From positions 930,001 to 994,000 of the forward strand of contig NZ_CP042345.1 of NCBI RefSeq assembly GCF_007954425.1: a stretch of DNA of 64,000 nucleotides, in the 5' to 3' direction. The stretch comes from Novosphingobium ginsenosidimutans (lineage in GTDB: Bacteria; Pseudomonadota; Alphaproteobacteria; Sphingomonadales; Sphingomonadaceae). Of the stretch, positions 19,857-28,139 are shown piece by piece; the stretch's first letter is position 1, and every line of letters begins with the position of its first letter. The position numbers were made by a program, and so were the translations under genes. The notes below the pieces were generated by a model that was not told the origin of the DNA, ran no database searches, and worked only from the letters and a program-made list of their open reading frames with translations.

Positions 19857-20573
19857 ATGAGCGGGGCCATGAACAGGCGTGACATCTTGCTGGGCGGACT
19901 GGCCGCCGGCGCGGCTCTGGCCGTGCCGGGTACGGCCCATGCCCGCAATCTGGCGCGCGCCTTTGAAGAGGCTTTTGGCGTGCCGCCGTCAGCCACGCCG
20001 CCCCCGCCGCCGGCCCTGCCGCCGGCCCTGCCGGTCGTGGCCGAGCCGAACCCCGCCTATGACGCCAGGCTGCTGCAGATCGCCCGGCGCGAGCTGCAGC
20101 GTGCCGGCAACACCGTCTGGCGGCATGACATTGTCGGCATCGCCGATTTCGCCCGGCCCAGCACCCTGCCGCGGTTCCATTTCGTCAACCTCGAAGCCGG
20201 GACGATCAAGTCATTCCTGGTCAGCCATGGTCGCGGTTCGGACCCGGCGCACAGCGGCTTCCTGCAGGCGTTTTCGAACGTCCCAGGTTCCGAAGCAACC
20301 TCGCGCGGGGCCTATCTGACCTGTGAATGGTACAAGGGCAAATACGGCACTTCCGTGCGCCTTGAAGGGCTGGATCACGACAATTCCAACGCGCTCGACC
20401 GCGCGATTGTGATGCACCCGGCCGACTATGCGCGCGAGGATTACATTACTCGCTTCGGCCGCCTGGGCCGCAGCGAAGGCTGCTTCGCCATGTCGCCCGC
20501 GCACTTCAACGAAGCGCTGTGGAACCTCTCTGGCGGACGCCTGCTCTACGCGGACCGGATTGAGCTAGGCTGA
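19857..20573 (+). CDS. Exported L,D-transpeptidase-like (YkuD_2-type) protein
   Basis: A 238-residue protein with a Tat-like leader (NRRDILLGGLAAGAALAVPG, cleavage after AHA), a Pro-rich linker at residues ~45-65, and a catalytic domain ending in RLGRSEGCFAMSPAHFNEAL, where S-x-GC supplies the active-site cysteine of murein L,D-transpeptidase-like domains. The His partner is probably in the YDARLLQ..HGRGSDPAHSG region. It acts on peptidoglycan in the periplasm by family inference. It is convergent with a second L,D-transpeptidase, with the GIY-YIG element filling the gap. Confidence 0.85.
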   Translation: MSGAMNRRDILLGGLAAGAALAVPGTAHARNLARAFEEAFGVPPSATPPPPPALPPALPVVAEPNPAYDARLLQIARRELQRAGNTVWRHDIVGIADFARPSTLPRFHFVNLEAGTIKSFLVSHGRGSDPAHSGFLQAFSNVPGSEATSRGAYLTCEWYKGKYGTSVRLEGLDHDNSNALDRAIVMHPADYAREDYITRFGRLGRSEGCFAMSPAHFNEALWNLSGGRLLYADRIELG

Positions 20574-20585
20574 CCAAACACTAGT

Positions 20586-20618
20586 TCGTCATCCCCGCGA
20601 AAGCGGGGACCCATCACC
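20586..20618 (+). repeat. Left 33-bp inverted repeat with internal hairpin
   Basis: Begins TCGTCATCCCCGCGAAAGCG and ends ACCCATCACC. TCCCCGC (20592-20598) pairs with GCGGGGA (20603-20609) around a GAAA tetraloop. It is an exact reverse complement of 20942-20974. Confidence 0.95.
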
Positions 20619-20638
20619 GACCGTTTCGGATCAAGCCA

Positions 20639-20929
20639 TCATCCGCAAATTTCGAACCAGCGGTCCCGCCAATCCGGGTTCGCGGCTTCGATCAACTCGA
20701 TCTTCCACGCCCGCCGCCACCGCTTGATCGCTTTCTCGCGAACAATCGCATCTTCGATTCGATCATGCCACTCCACGTGGACCAGCTTGTCGATGCCGTA
20801 TTCCGCACAGAATTTTCTGCCGATGCCTGAGCGATGCTGGACCATGCGCGCGGGAAGATCGGCGGTGACCCCGGTGTAAAGCGCGCCTTGCTTGCGGTTG
20901 GCAAGGATGTAGACCCAGCCGCCGCTCAA
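20639..20929 (-). CDS. Single-domain GIY-YIG nuclease
   Basis: A 96-residue protein of the small GIY-YIG family (UPF0213/YhbQ-like). The paired motif reads WVYIL then LYTGVT (the YIG strand as YTG), followed by the conserved Arg/His helix DLPARMVQHRSGIGRKF and the metal-binding Glu helix DAIVREKAIKRWRRAWK, ending NPDWRDRWF. The fold cuts or nicks DNA; no extra DNA-binding domain is present. It lies alone on the minus strand between inverted repeats and is not in an operon. A role in copying or excising the repeats is a hypothesis. Confidence 0.92.
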   Translation of the reverse strand: MSGGWVYILANRKQGALYTGVTADLPARMVQHRSGIGRKFCAEYGIDKLVHVEWHDRIEDAIVREKAIKRWRRAWKIELIEAANPDWRDRWFEICG

Positions 20930-20941
20930 ACCTTCAGTCCG

Positions 20942-20974
20942 GGTGATGGGTCCCCGCTTTCGCGGGGATGACGA
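20942..20974 (-). repeat. Right 33-bp inverted repeat with internal hairpin
   Basis: Exact inverted copy of 20586-20618. TCCCCGC (20951-20957) pairs with GCGGGGA (20962-20968). It begins 12 bp upstream of the GIY-YIG start codon, so it overlaps the space where that gene's promoter or leader would be. Confidence 0.95.
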
Positions 20975-20992
20975 TGGGTAGATCGATGTGGA

Positions 20993-22438
20993 TCACAATG
21001 GATTATCCAGCTTGATCACCTTCTCGGTCGACTGACGCTTGCCGTCCCACGGGGCGCGGGGGGCGGCGAAGCTGGCGAGGACGGGGGCGTCGCGGCCGTA
21101 GAGGTCGTTGAAGGTGCCCATCTTGCCGGTAATGTCAGACGCCATGGTGAAATAGGTCAGATAGACCGGGAAAGTCCGGGTCATGGCGACGCGGGTGTAC
21201 TTGCCCGAGGTGACGATCGCCACGGCATCGTCCGGCGTCACGCCCGCACCCAGGATCGCCATCGTTATCGCCAGTTCGGTCGCGCGCTCGGTTCGCACGC
21301 AGCCATGGCTCAGCGCCCGCTGGGCCAGCTTGAACAGGTTGCGATTGGGCGTGTCGTGGAGGAAAATCGCGTGCTCGTTCGGCATGTCGAGCTTCATCAG
21401 CCCAAGCGCATTGTTCGGCCCGGGCTGCTGGACAACAGTGACCGAACCATCCTTGTTCTTGGTGACCTTATAGTTCTCGCGCTTCGCCCGCGCCGGGTTG
21501 GCGAGGAGCTGTGCGCCCAGGTTCTCACCCTTCACGATCGACTGCGGCACGGTCCAGGTCGGGTTGAAGACCACCCCCTCGACCACTTCGGCGAGCTGCG
21601 GCGTCGCCGTGCGGCCCGGTTTGCCAACGATCGTGCGGTAGGAGCGGATGATTTCGTTATCAACTGTCAGCCGCAGCTGGAATTCCGGCACGTTGGTCAG
21701 CAGGTAGAACTTACCGAGGTCGCGTGGCAGCCAGCGCCAGCGATCCAGGTTCACCTGGATCAGCGCGCGGGTCGCCTTGTCGGCCGCCGGGGTCTTGGCA
21801 AGCGCTTCCTTAAGCTTGGCATAGTCCGGATGGGTCGGGGCCAGGCTGGCAATCGCGCCGGCAATATCCTTGCTGGCCAGCGCCTCGGCCATCACGGTCG
21901 CCGTCGGCCGCGCATCGACATCGGGATCGACGACGAACCACTGGTGGCGCGAATCATAGCGCGTGCGGCCATCGCGCATGTCCTCGATCAGCCAGGCGAA
22001 CGATCGGCTGGCCTGGGCGTCAAGCGCGGCACCGGGACCGGCCAGGATCGCGGCGCGCAGGTCGGTCAGCTGATAGTCTGCCGGAATCAGGCCGTGCGCA
22101 CCGATCCCATCGATCACCTTGGCCAGCGCCTGGGCGTCCGCCACCTGCCAGGCCAGGACCGGTTCGACCACCGAGAGGTCGGGCTCGATCACCGGGGCGG
22201 CGGGCGCCGGGGTGGTGACTGGCGGGGTAGTGGCCGGCTGCTGGCTGCTCGGTGCAGGAACAGCGGGTTGCTGGTTGACCGGCGGCACCGGGGTTGCCGG
22301 CGCCGCCGGCTTAGGGGCTGGCAGGATATTTTCGGGTGCGCGATTTGCCTGGGCCACTGCCGCCCCGGCCGCGAGTGCCAGCGCCAGGCCAGAGACGCCG
22401 CGTGCCGTCCGCCAAACTGCCCAGCCATGCCCAACCAT
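20993..22438 (-). CDS. Periplasmic L,D-transpeptidase, YcbB/LdtD-like
   Basis: A cell-wall cross-linking enzyme forming 3-3 bonds. From ATG 22438 (GGAG 7 bases upstream; other in-frame starts at 22441 and 22498) the protein has 481 residues, a signal peptide ending near GAAVAQA, a Pro/Ala-rich linker, a peptidoglycan-binding-like region, and the catalytic block HDTPNRNLFKLAQRALSHGC followed by VR, the YkuD H-x-S-H-G-C-x-R signature. The large N-terminal portion matches YcbB-type rather than ErfK-type enzymes. It is convergent with another L,D-transpeptidase at 19857-20573. Confidence 0.92.
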   Translation of the reverse strand: MVGHGWAVWRTARGVSGLALALAAGAAVAQANRAPENILPAPKPAAPATPVPPVNQQPAVPAPSSQQPATTPPVTTPAPAAPVIEPDLSVVEPVLAWQVADAQALAKVIDGIGAHGLIPADYQLTDLRAAILAGPGAALDAQASRSFAWLIEDMRDGRTRYDSRHQWFVVDPDVDARPTATVMAEALASKDIAGAIASLAPTHPDYAKLKEALAKTPAADKATRALIQVNLDRWRWLPRDLGKFYLLTNVPEFQLRLTVDNEIIRSYRTIVGKPGRTATPQLAEVVEGVVFNPTWTVPQSIVKGENLGAQLLANPARAKRENYKVTKNKDGSVTVVQQPGPNNALGLMKLDMPNEHAIFLHDTPNRNLFKLAQRALSHGCVRTERATELAITMAILGAGVTPDDAVAIVTSGKYTRVAMTRTFPVYLTYFTMASDITGKMGTFNDLYGRDAPVLASFAAPRAPWDGKRQSTEKVIKLDNPL

Positions 22439-22631
22439 CATAAAACTCCGTTGCAGGCGCTGCCCCATCCCGCAGCGGGTATTGTCCTTGCCCGTCATCT
22501 AATTGCCCGTTTCGCTGCCCTGCTTCAAGCATCAACCCCGCCACCGTCCGCAGGTTCCTGATGCCGGCACGGCTTGTCAGGTGCCATTTAAGGCGGCACA
22601 CCTGAACGCCAGATTGAGGGGGGAATCCGCA

Positions 22632-23900
22632 ATGCGCAAAGTCCTGATCGCCGTCGCCAGCCTGCTGGCCAGCACCAGCCCGGCCCTGGCGGATACCGTG
22701 GTGATCCGCGCCGGATCAGTACTGCGTGATGCCGCGAGCGAGCCCAGCGGCCCGGCGACCATCACCGTGACCGACGGCAAGATCGTCAGTGTCGTCCCCG
22801 GCTCGCCCGCCGCCCCCACTGGTGCGCGCGAGGTTGATCTTTCGGGCAAGACGGTTGTCCCCGGCCTGATCGATCTCCACGTCCACCTGACCGGCGATCC
22901 CGGCACCGATTACCGCAACGAAGCCGTCGAGCCAGACGAATGGGGGGTGGTGGTCGGCGCCAAGAATGCGCTGCTGACCCTGCGGGCCGGCTTCACAACG
23001 GTGCGCGATGCGGGATCGGCGCAGTACAGCGGTTTCTCGCTGCGGCGCGGCACTGCCGAAGGGTTGATCCCCGGCCCCCGCATCGTTGCCGCCGGGCCCG
23101 CGCTGTCGATCGTCGGCGGGCACGGCGACACCACGGGCTTCCGCGAGGATGTCCATTCGGTGCTGGATCAGGGCTATACCTGCACCGGCCCGGTCGAATG
23201 TGCCGAAAAGGTCCGCAAGGCCAGCCGCGCCGGCGCCGACGTCATCAAGATTACCTCCACTGGCGGCGTGCTCAGCCAGCAGGGCCGGGGCCTGGAAGGC
23301 CATTTCAGCCAGGCCGAACTTGAGTCGATCATGACCACGGCCCACTCGCTGGGGCTCAAGGTCATGGCCCACGCCCATGGCGCGCGCGGGATCGAAAGCA
23401 CGGTGCTGGCAGGGGTCGACACGATCGAGCACGGCACCTTCGCCGACGAGGCGGCGCTGAAGGCGATGAAGGCCAAGGGCACCTACATGGTCCCGACGCT
23501 GATGGCGCTGGAAGGCGTCCGGGCCCGGTTGGGCAAGGGGGTCTATACCCCGACGGTCGAGGTCAAGGGCCGGCAGGCAGTGGAAGCCGCTGGCAAGCAG
23601 GTCCAGCGTTCGAAACAGCTCGGCGTGCCAGTCGCCTTCGGGACCGATGCCGGGGTGTTCGAGCACGGCCGCAATGGCGAGGAGTTTGCGCTGCTGGTCA
23701 AGAACGGCCTGACCAACCGCGAGGCGCTGGCCAGCGCCACCACGGTAGCTGCCAAGGCGCTCGGCATGGAAGGCGAGCTTGGCCAGATTGCGCCCGGTTT
23801 TTCCGCCGACCTCATTGCAGTCGATGCCAATCCGCTGGTCGATATCCGCACGCTGGAAAAGGTGCGCTGGGTGATGGAGCGCGGGCGCATCGCCCCCTGA
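22632..23900 (+). CDS. Secreted metal-dependent amidohydrolase (imidazolonepropionase/prolidase-like)
   Basis: A 422-residue protein with a signal peptide (MRKVLIAVASLLASTSPALA). The amidohydrolase fold is shown by HVH in GLIDLHVHLTGDP, a probable carboxylated Lys in ADVIKITSTGGVLS, His ligands in MAHAHGA and TIEHGTF, and the Asp in FGTDAGVFEHGRN. Relatives include Xaa-Pro dipeptidases and carboxypeptidases that cleave N-acyl or dipeptide bonds in the periplasm; the exact substrate is not predictable. ATG 22632 places the signal peptide first; the upstream in-frame extension is unlikely. Confidence 0.9.
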   Translation: MRKVLIAVASLLASTSPALADTVVIRAGSVLRDAASEPSGPATITVTDGKIVSVVPGSPAAPTGAREVDLSGKTVVPGLIDLHVHLTGDPGTDYRNEAVEPDEWGVVVGAKNALLTLRAGFTTVRDAGSAQYSGFSLRRGTAEGLIPGPRIVAAGPALSIVGGHGDTTGFREDVHSVLDQGYTCTGPVECAEKVRKASRAGADVIKITSTGGVLSQQGRGLEGHFSQAELESIMTTAHSLGLKVMAHAHGARGIESTVLAGVDTIEHGTFADEAALKAMKAKGTYMVPTLMALEGVRARLGKGVYTPTVEVKGRQAVEAAGKQVQRSKQLGVPVAFGTDAGVFEHGRNGEEFALLVKNGLTNREALASATTVAAKALGMEGELGQIAPGFSADLIAVDANPLVDIRTLEKVRWVMERGRIAP

Positions 23901-24004
23901 GCCGTCCGTCGAGCGCCTCACGCTGTTGATCGAAGCCTGACCGCCCGCAGCGCCAGCGCGGCCTAAGCCGCCGTCAGCGCTGCCACTTGTGCGTGGCGAC
24001 CAAC

Positions 24005-24024
24005 TGTATTATTCAGACAATACA
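24005..24024. promoter_or_regulatory. Inverted repeat TGTATT-N8-AATACA, possible operator
   Basis: Six-base arms separated by eight bases lie 28 bp upstream of the DUF885 gene in the 151-bp gap after the amidohydrolase. The pattern resembles operators of GntR-like repressors, but no cognate regulator is nearby. Confidence 0.35.
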
Positions 24025-24051
24025 CCAATTGTCCCACCAAAGGATTAGCCC

Positions 24052-25872
24052 ATGAAGATGCTTCGTTCTGCCCTGCTTGCCACAGCCCTGGTCGCTGCCC
24101 CGCTGGCCGCTGCCCCGGCACTGGCCCAGTCCGCCGCCCCGGCCGCGCCCGCCGTGCAGAGCGAACACGACAAGCTGTTCGCGCTGTTCGCGAAGTCGGA
24201 CGAAGACAGCCTGAAGCGCAACCCGCTATCGGCGCTGTTCCGCGGCGATACGCGCTATGCTGATCGCCTGGGTGACTATCTGACCCCAGAGTATAACGAG
24301 GCGGAGCGCCAGGCCGCAATCAGCGAGCTGGCCGAACTGGCGAAGATCGACCGCGCCAAGCTCTCCCCCACCGATCAGATCGCCTATGACGTGTTCAAGG
24401 AGAGCAATGTCCAGGGCCTGAAGCGGCTGACCCCGGAAATCCTGGCACTGACCGAGGTACGCCCGGTCAACCACTTCTTCGGCTTCCACACCTTCTACCC
24501 GACGCTGGCCAGCGGCAAGACCGGGATCCCGTTCAAGACCATCACCGATTACGAGAACAACCTGAAGCGCCACGCCGATTACGTGAAGCTGATCGACCGC
24601 TCGATCGCCAAATTCCAGGAAGGCCAGAAGACGGGCGTGGTCGAAACCAAGCTGACGATCCGCAACGTGATCGAGCAGCTCGAAACCCAGCTCAAGCAGC
24701 CGATGGAAGAGAGCCCCTATTGGGAGCCAGTCAAGGCCATGCCGGCCGACTTTTCCGATGCCGACAAGGCGCGGCTGACCGCAGATTACCGCCGGGTGAC
24801 CGGTGAGGTCTATGCCGCCAATCAGCGGCTGCTCGATTACCTTAAGGGCAGCTACCTTGCCTCGGCCCGCGACAGCGTCGGCCTCAGCCAGATGAAGGGC
24901 GGCGCAAAGCTGTACGAACTGCTGATCGAAGGTTCGACCACCCTGCCCTACAAGGCAGAAGAACTGCACCAGTTGGGCCTCAGCGAAGTGAAGCGGATTC
25001 GCGAAGGGATGGAGCAGGTCAAGGCCGAGGTCGGCTTCAAGGGCACGCTGCAGGAATTCTTCACCTTCATCCGCACCGATCCGCAGTTCAAGCGCAAGAG
25101 CCGCGAGGAGATCACCCAGCGCTATTACGACATCGGCAAGATGGTCGATGCCAAGGTCGGTCAGTACTTCTCGGTCCTGCCCAAGAGCCCGCTGCAGATC
25201 CGCCCCTATGAGGAGTTCCGCGAGAAGTTCGAAGCCGGCGGTTCCTACCAGCAGGGCACACCCGACGGTTCGCGCCCGGGCACCTTCTATTTCAACGCCT
25301 ATGACCTGCCGAGCCGCACCACCCCGGGCGAGATCACGCTGTACCTCCACGAAGGCGCGCCGGGGCACCACTTCCAGATCAGCCTGGCGCAGGAAAACGA
25401 CAAGCTGCCGGCCTTCATGCGCTTTGGCGGCAACACCGCCTATGTCGAAGGCTGGGCGCTTTATGCCGAGACGCTCGGCTATGACATGGGCTTCTACAAG
25501 GACCCCTATTCGCGCCAGGGCACGCTGGATGACGAGATGCTGCGGGCCATGCGCCTGGTGGTCGACACCGGCATCCACGCCAAGGGCTGGACCCGCGATC
25601 AGGCGATCGAATACATGCTCGCCAACTCGGCGATGGGCCGGACCGACGCCACCGCCGAGGTCGAACGCTATATCGCCATTCCCAGCCAGGCCCTGTCCTA
25701 CAAGGTGGGTGCACTGACGATCCAGAAGCTGCGGCGCGAGGCCGAGGCAGCGCTGGGCCAGCAGTTCGACATCCGCGCCTTCCACGACCAGGTGCTGAAC
25801 ACCGGCGCCCTGCCGATGCCGGTGCTGGAAGCCAAGATCCGCGCCTGGATCAAGGCGACGAAGAAGGGTTAG
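24052..25872 (+). CDS. Secreted DUF885-family metallopeptidase-like protein
   Basis: A 606-residue protein with a signal peptide (MKMLRSALLATALVAAPLAA, ending ALAQ). The all-helical DUF885 architecture carries an HE-x5-HH-type metal site in LYLHEGAPGHHFQISLAQEN and a downstream YVEGWALYAETLGYDMGFY, which supplies the third ligand in this family. Members are periplasmic or exported peptidases/carboxypeptidases of loosely known specificity. It is possibly controlled by the palindrome just upstream. Its stop overlaps the convergent VOC gene by 4 bp. Confidence 0.92.
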   Translation: MKMLRSALLATALVAAPLAAAPALAQSAAPAAPAVQSEHDKLFALFAKSDEDSLKRNPLSALFRGDTRYADRLGDYLTPEYNEAERQAAISELAELAKIDRAKLSPTDQIAYDVFKESNVQGLKRLTPEILALTEVRPVNHFFGFHTFYPTLASGKTGIPFKTITDYENNLKRHADYVKLIDRSIAKFQEGQKTGVVETKLTIRNVIEQLETQLKQPMEESPYWEPVKAMPADFSDADKARLTADYRRVTGEVYAANQRLLDYLKGSYLASARDSVGLSQMKGGAKLYELLIEGSTTLPYKAEELHQLGLSEVKRIREGMEQVKAEVGFKGTLQEFFTFIRTDPQFKRKSREEITQRYYDIGKMVDAKVGQYFSVLPKSPLQIRPYEEFREKFEAGGSYQQGTPDGSRPGTFYFNAYDLPSRTTPGEITLYLHEGAPGHHFQISLAQENDKLPAFMRFGGNTAYVEGWALYAETLGYDMGFYKDPYSRQGTLDDEMLRAMRLVVDTGIHAKGWTRDQAIEYMLANSAMGRTDATAEVERYIAIPSQALSYKVGALTIQKLRREAEAALGQQFDIRAFHDQVLNTGALPMPVLEAKIRAWIKATKKG

Positions 25873-26279
25873 TCTGCTGTTGGGGCCTGGCGATATTCGA
25901 TCAGGTCCCAGCGGTTGCCATAGAGGTCCTCGAACACGGCGACCGTGCCATAGGGCGCGGTCGCCGGTTCTCTTGTGAAGCGGACCCCGGCCGCCTGATA
26001 GGCCCGATAGTCGCGCCAGAAATCGTCGGTTTCGAGGAACAGGAAGACCCGGCCACCTGCCTGGTTGCCGACACAACTGGCCTGTTCTGGCGTGGCGGCC
26101 CGCGCCAGCAGGATCGTGGTGCCATCCGACCCCGCACCCGGCGGGGCAATCACCACCCAGCGTTTGTCCTGCGCGGGCTGGTATTCGTCGCTGACCAGGG
26201 TGAAGCCCAGCTTGCCGCAATACCAGGCGATCGCCGCATCATAATCGGCCACCACCAGCGAGACATGGGCCAGGCGCAT
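25869..26279 (-). CDS. VOC-superfamily (glyoxalase/bleomycin-resistance-like) protein
   Basis: A 136-residue protein beginning MRLAHVSLVVADYDAAIAWY, the standard first beta-alpha-beta motif of the VOC fold, and ending VAVFEDLYGNRWDLIEYRQ, which carries the conserved Glu metal ligand in D-L-I-E. One module pair suggests a homodimer. Function could be isomerase, thiol transferase or dioxygenase-like; it is not resolvable here. It is the last gene of the FMO-P450-ECH-GST operon and starts one base from the GST stop. A longer in-frame ORF upstream is the shadow of the GST gene. Confidence 0.88.
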   Translation of the reverse strand: MRLAHVSLVVADYDAAIAWYCGKLGFTLVSDEYQPAQDKRWVVIAPPGAGSDGTTILLARAATPEQASCVGNQAGGRVFLFLETDDFWRDYRAYQAAGVRFTREPATAPYGTVAVFEDLYGNRWDLIEYRQAPTAD

Positions 26280-26280
26280 G

Positions 26281-27264
26281 TCAGCCGCGCAGCAGCCCCA
26301 GCCAGCCTTCGCCCAGCAGCGGATCGACCGCCCCGCGCGCCGCGCCATCAAGGGCGGCATAGCGGCTGCGCAGGTCGGCCAGGCACTTGAGCTGGTACTT
26401 GAACACGCCCTGCTCGTAAGGCAGGCCCATCGCCTCCATCCGGAAGGTCTCGGCCCCGGCCGCCGCCGCAGCGGCATTGGCGGCGAGGAACGGGGCATAA
26501 ACCGCCGCCGAAATCCGCACCAGTTCGGCCACCACCGGGGCAAAGCCCGGCTCCCATTCGCCCTCCAGCCCGCTCATGTCATCGATGTGCGCCAGCCAGC
26601 GATAGGTATAGGGATAGTCGGCGCGCATCATCGCCTGCGGGGTGGGATCGGTGCCGAGCTGCGAGAGCTGGCCGAAGATGCTGAATTCCGCCAGGCTGGG
26701 GCGCGTGCCGAACAGGCAGAAGCTGTCCACCACATGGGCTTCCAGCGCCGCCAGCACCGCGCGGGTGCTGGCCTCGATCAGCGGGAAATTCTCGGCCGTG
26801 CAGCCGACCAGCGCCATTCGCCCGACCTGGCGGGCGCGGAACATCTCGGCGAACTTCTGGCTCTGCTCCAGCCCGCCGCCCTTGGCCGCATCGAAGGCCA
26901 GCCAGCGGCTCATCTGAACCTGATCGACTTCCTCGAGCCAGCGATAGCCGAACATCGCCTTGGTCAGCCATTCATCGGCGAAGTCCTCTAACAGGTGGGC
27001 AATGAAGGCCTGGGCCGGATCGGGCGGGACGACACCGCGTTCGGCATGGCGGGCTTCCAGATCATAGACCAGCGGCGTCGAATCGTTGGCGAAGCTGCCA
27101 TCCGGATATTCCAGCACCGGGATCACCGGCGCCTTGACCGCCCCCAGCGCCGCCTGCCGCCGCGCGGCTTCATCGACCCAGATGTGCGGCAAGCGGCGAT
27201 AGCGCAGCAACGCGCGGATCTTCTGCGAATAGGGCGAGCCGAGCGCGCCATAGAGCTTGTACAT
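26281..27264 (-). CDS. Glutathione S-transferase family protein
   Basis: A 327-residue protein from ATG 27264. The N-terminal thioredoxin-like domain reads MYKLYGALGSPYSQKIRALL with Ser at the usual catalytic turn, then VIPVLEYPDGSFANDSTPLV, where NDST is the glutathione gamma-Glu-binding cis-Pro/Ser-Thr region. The C-terminal helical domain is long, with an extra ~80-residue tail beyond a typical GST (TFRMEAMGLPYEQGVFKYQL). Its place after P450 and FMO genes suggests conjugation or isomerisation of a reactive intermediate. Confidence 0.88.
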   Translation of the reverse strand: MYKLYGALGSPYSQKIRALLRYRRLPHIWVDEAARRQAALGAVKAPVIPVLEYPDGSFANDSTPLVYDLEARHAERGVVPPDPAQAFIAHLLEDFADEWLTKAMFGYRWLEEVDQVQMSRWLAFDAAKGGGLEQSQKFAEMFRARQVGRMALVGCTAENFPLIEASTRAVLAALEAHVVDSFCLFGTRPSLAEFSIFGQLSQLGTDPTPQAMMRADYPYTYRWLAHIDDMSGLEGEWEPGFAPVVAELVRISAAVYAPFLAANAAAAAAGAETFRMEAMGLPYEQGVFKYQLKCLADLRSRYAALDGAARGAVDPLLGEGWLGLLRG

Positions 27265-27269
27265 CGCAG

Positions 27270-28139
27270 CTATCCCCCTGCTTTGCTGCTCGGCCACGGG
27301 AGCCCCGCCAGGTCGGTCGAGACCTTGAGCGGGAACTGGGGTTTGCGCTTCTCCAGGAAGGCGGCGACGCCTTCGTGAACGTCGGCCCGCGCCCCCAGCG
27401 CAATATTGAGCGCGGCATCGACCGCGAGCGCGCCTTTGGGGCTGTCCTCGCCGGCGAACTTCCACAGCATCTGCCGGGTGATCGCCAGCGCCAGGGGTGA
27501 GCAGTTCTCGGCAATCTCCAGCGCCAGTTCGCGGGCGCGGGCCTCGACCTGGTCGGCGGGGACCAGCTCGGTGACGAGGCCGGCCGCGAGCGCCTCTTGC
27601 GCCGGGACCAGCGCCCCGGTCATGCACCACTTGAGCGCGGTCGAGAGGCCGACCAGTTGCGGCAGGAACCAGGCCGAGCCAGCCTCTGGCACCAGCCCGC
27701 GCCGGGTGAAGACGCAGCCGAACTTGGCGGTATCGGCGGCGATGCGGATATCGCAGGGCAAGGTGAGCGTCAGGCCGACACCCGCCGCGGAGCCGTTGAA
27801 GGCAACCAGCAGCGGCTTCTTCGCGCCCATCATGGCCGAGGTGAAGTCGCTGTCGGTGCGGGCCCCATCGCGGCTGCCGAAGTTCTTCGCGCCCTCGCCG
27901 CTTTCGGTATCGAAGGCCCCGGCCCCGGCCGAGACGTCGGCCCCGGCGCAGAACACCCGGCCGGTGGCGGTCAGGACCAGCACCTTGATGCTGTCATCGC
28001 CATCGGCCTGCTTGATCGCGCGAACCAGTTCAGCGCCCATCTGGCTGGTATAGGCGTTCAAGACCTCGGGCCGGTTGAGCCGGACCCACAGGATCGGCCC
28101 CTCTTGCTCGACCAGCATGGTCTCGAACGCGGCGGTCAT
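27270..28139 (-). CDS. Enoyl-CoA hydratase/isomerase family protein
   Basis: A 289-residue crotonase-fold protein. Oxyanion-hole segments are VFCAGADVSAGAG and LLVAFNGSAAGVGLTLTLPC, and the family Glu position is in RRGLVPEAGSAWFLPQLVG. The family hydrates, isomerises or dehalogenates acyl-CoAs; the acyl substrate is unknown. Its start overlaps the P450 stop by 4 bp and the GST gene follows after 5 bp, so it is firmly within the minus-strand operon. Confidence 0.92.
   Translation of the reverse strand: MTAAFETMLVEQEGPILWVRLNRPEVLNAYTSQMGAELVRAIKQADGDDSIKVLVLTATGRVFCAGADVSAGAGAFDTESGEGAKNFGSRDGARTDSDFTSAMMGAKKPLLVAFNGSAAGVGLTLTLPCDIRIAADTAKFGCVFTRRGLVPEAGSAWFLPQLVGLSTALKWCMTGALVPAQEALAAGLVTELVPADQVEARARELALEIAENCSPLALAITRQMLWKFAGEDSPKGALAVDAALNIALGARADVHEGVAAFLEKRKPQFPLKVSTDLAGLPWPSSKAGG

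Larger units (their letters stand above)
20586..20974. mobile_element. 389-bp putative mobile unit: GIY-YIG gene between perfect 33-bp hairpin inverted repeats
   Basis: The unit consists of a 291-bp ORF bounded by perfect 33-bp inverted repeats, leaving only 20 bp and 12 bp between ORF ends and repeats. It fills almost the whole 419-bp gap between the convergent stops at 20573 and 20993. Each repeat is itself a stable hairpin with GTCA near its outer end. No target-site duplication is evident in the flanks. Calling it mobile is inference from architecture. Confidence 0.65.

Noticed and set aside
20586..20974. Reading the paired hairpins only as a bidirectional terminator for the convergent genes
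   Set aside because: They may well terminate transcription, but 33-bp exact identity in inverted orientation around an ORF goes beyond what a terminator needs, and no T-runs follow.
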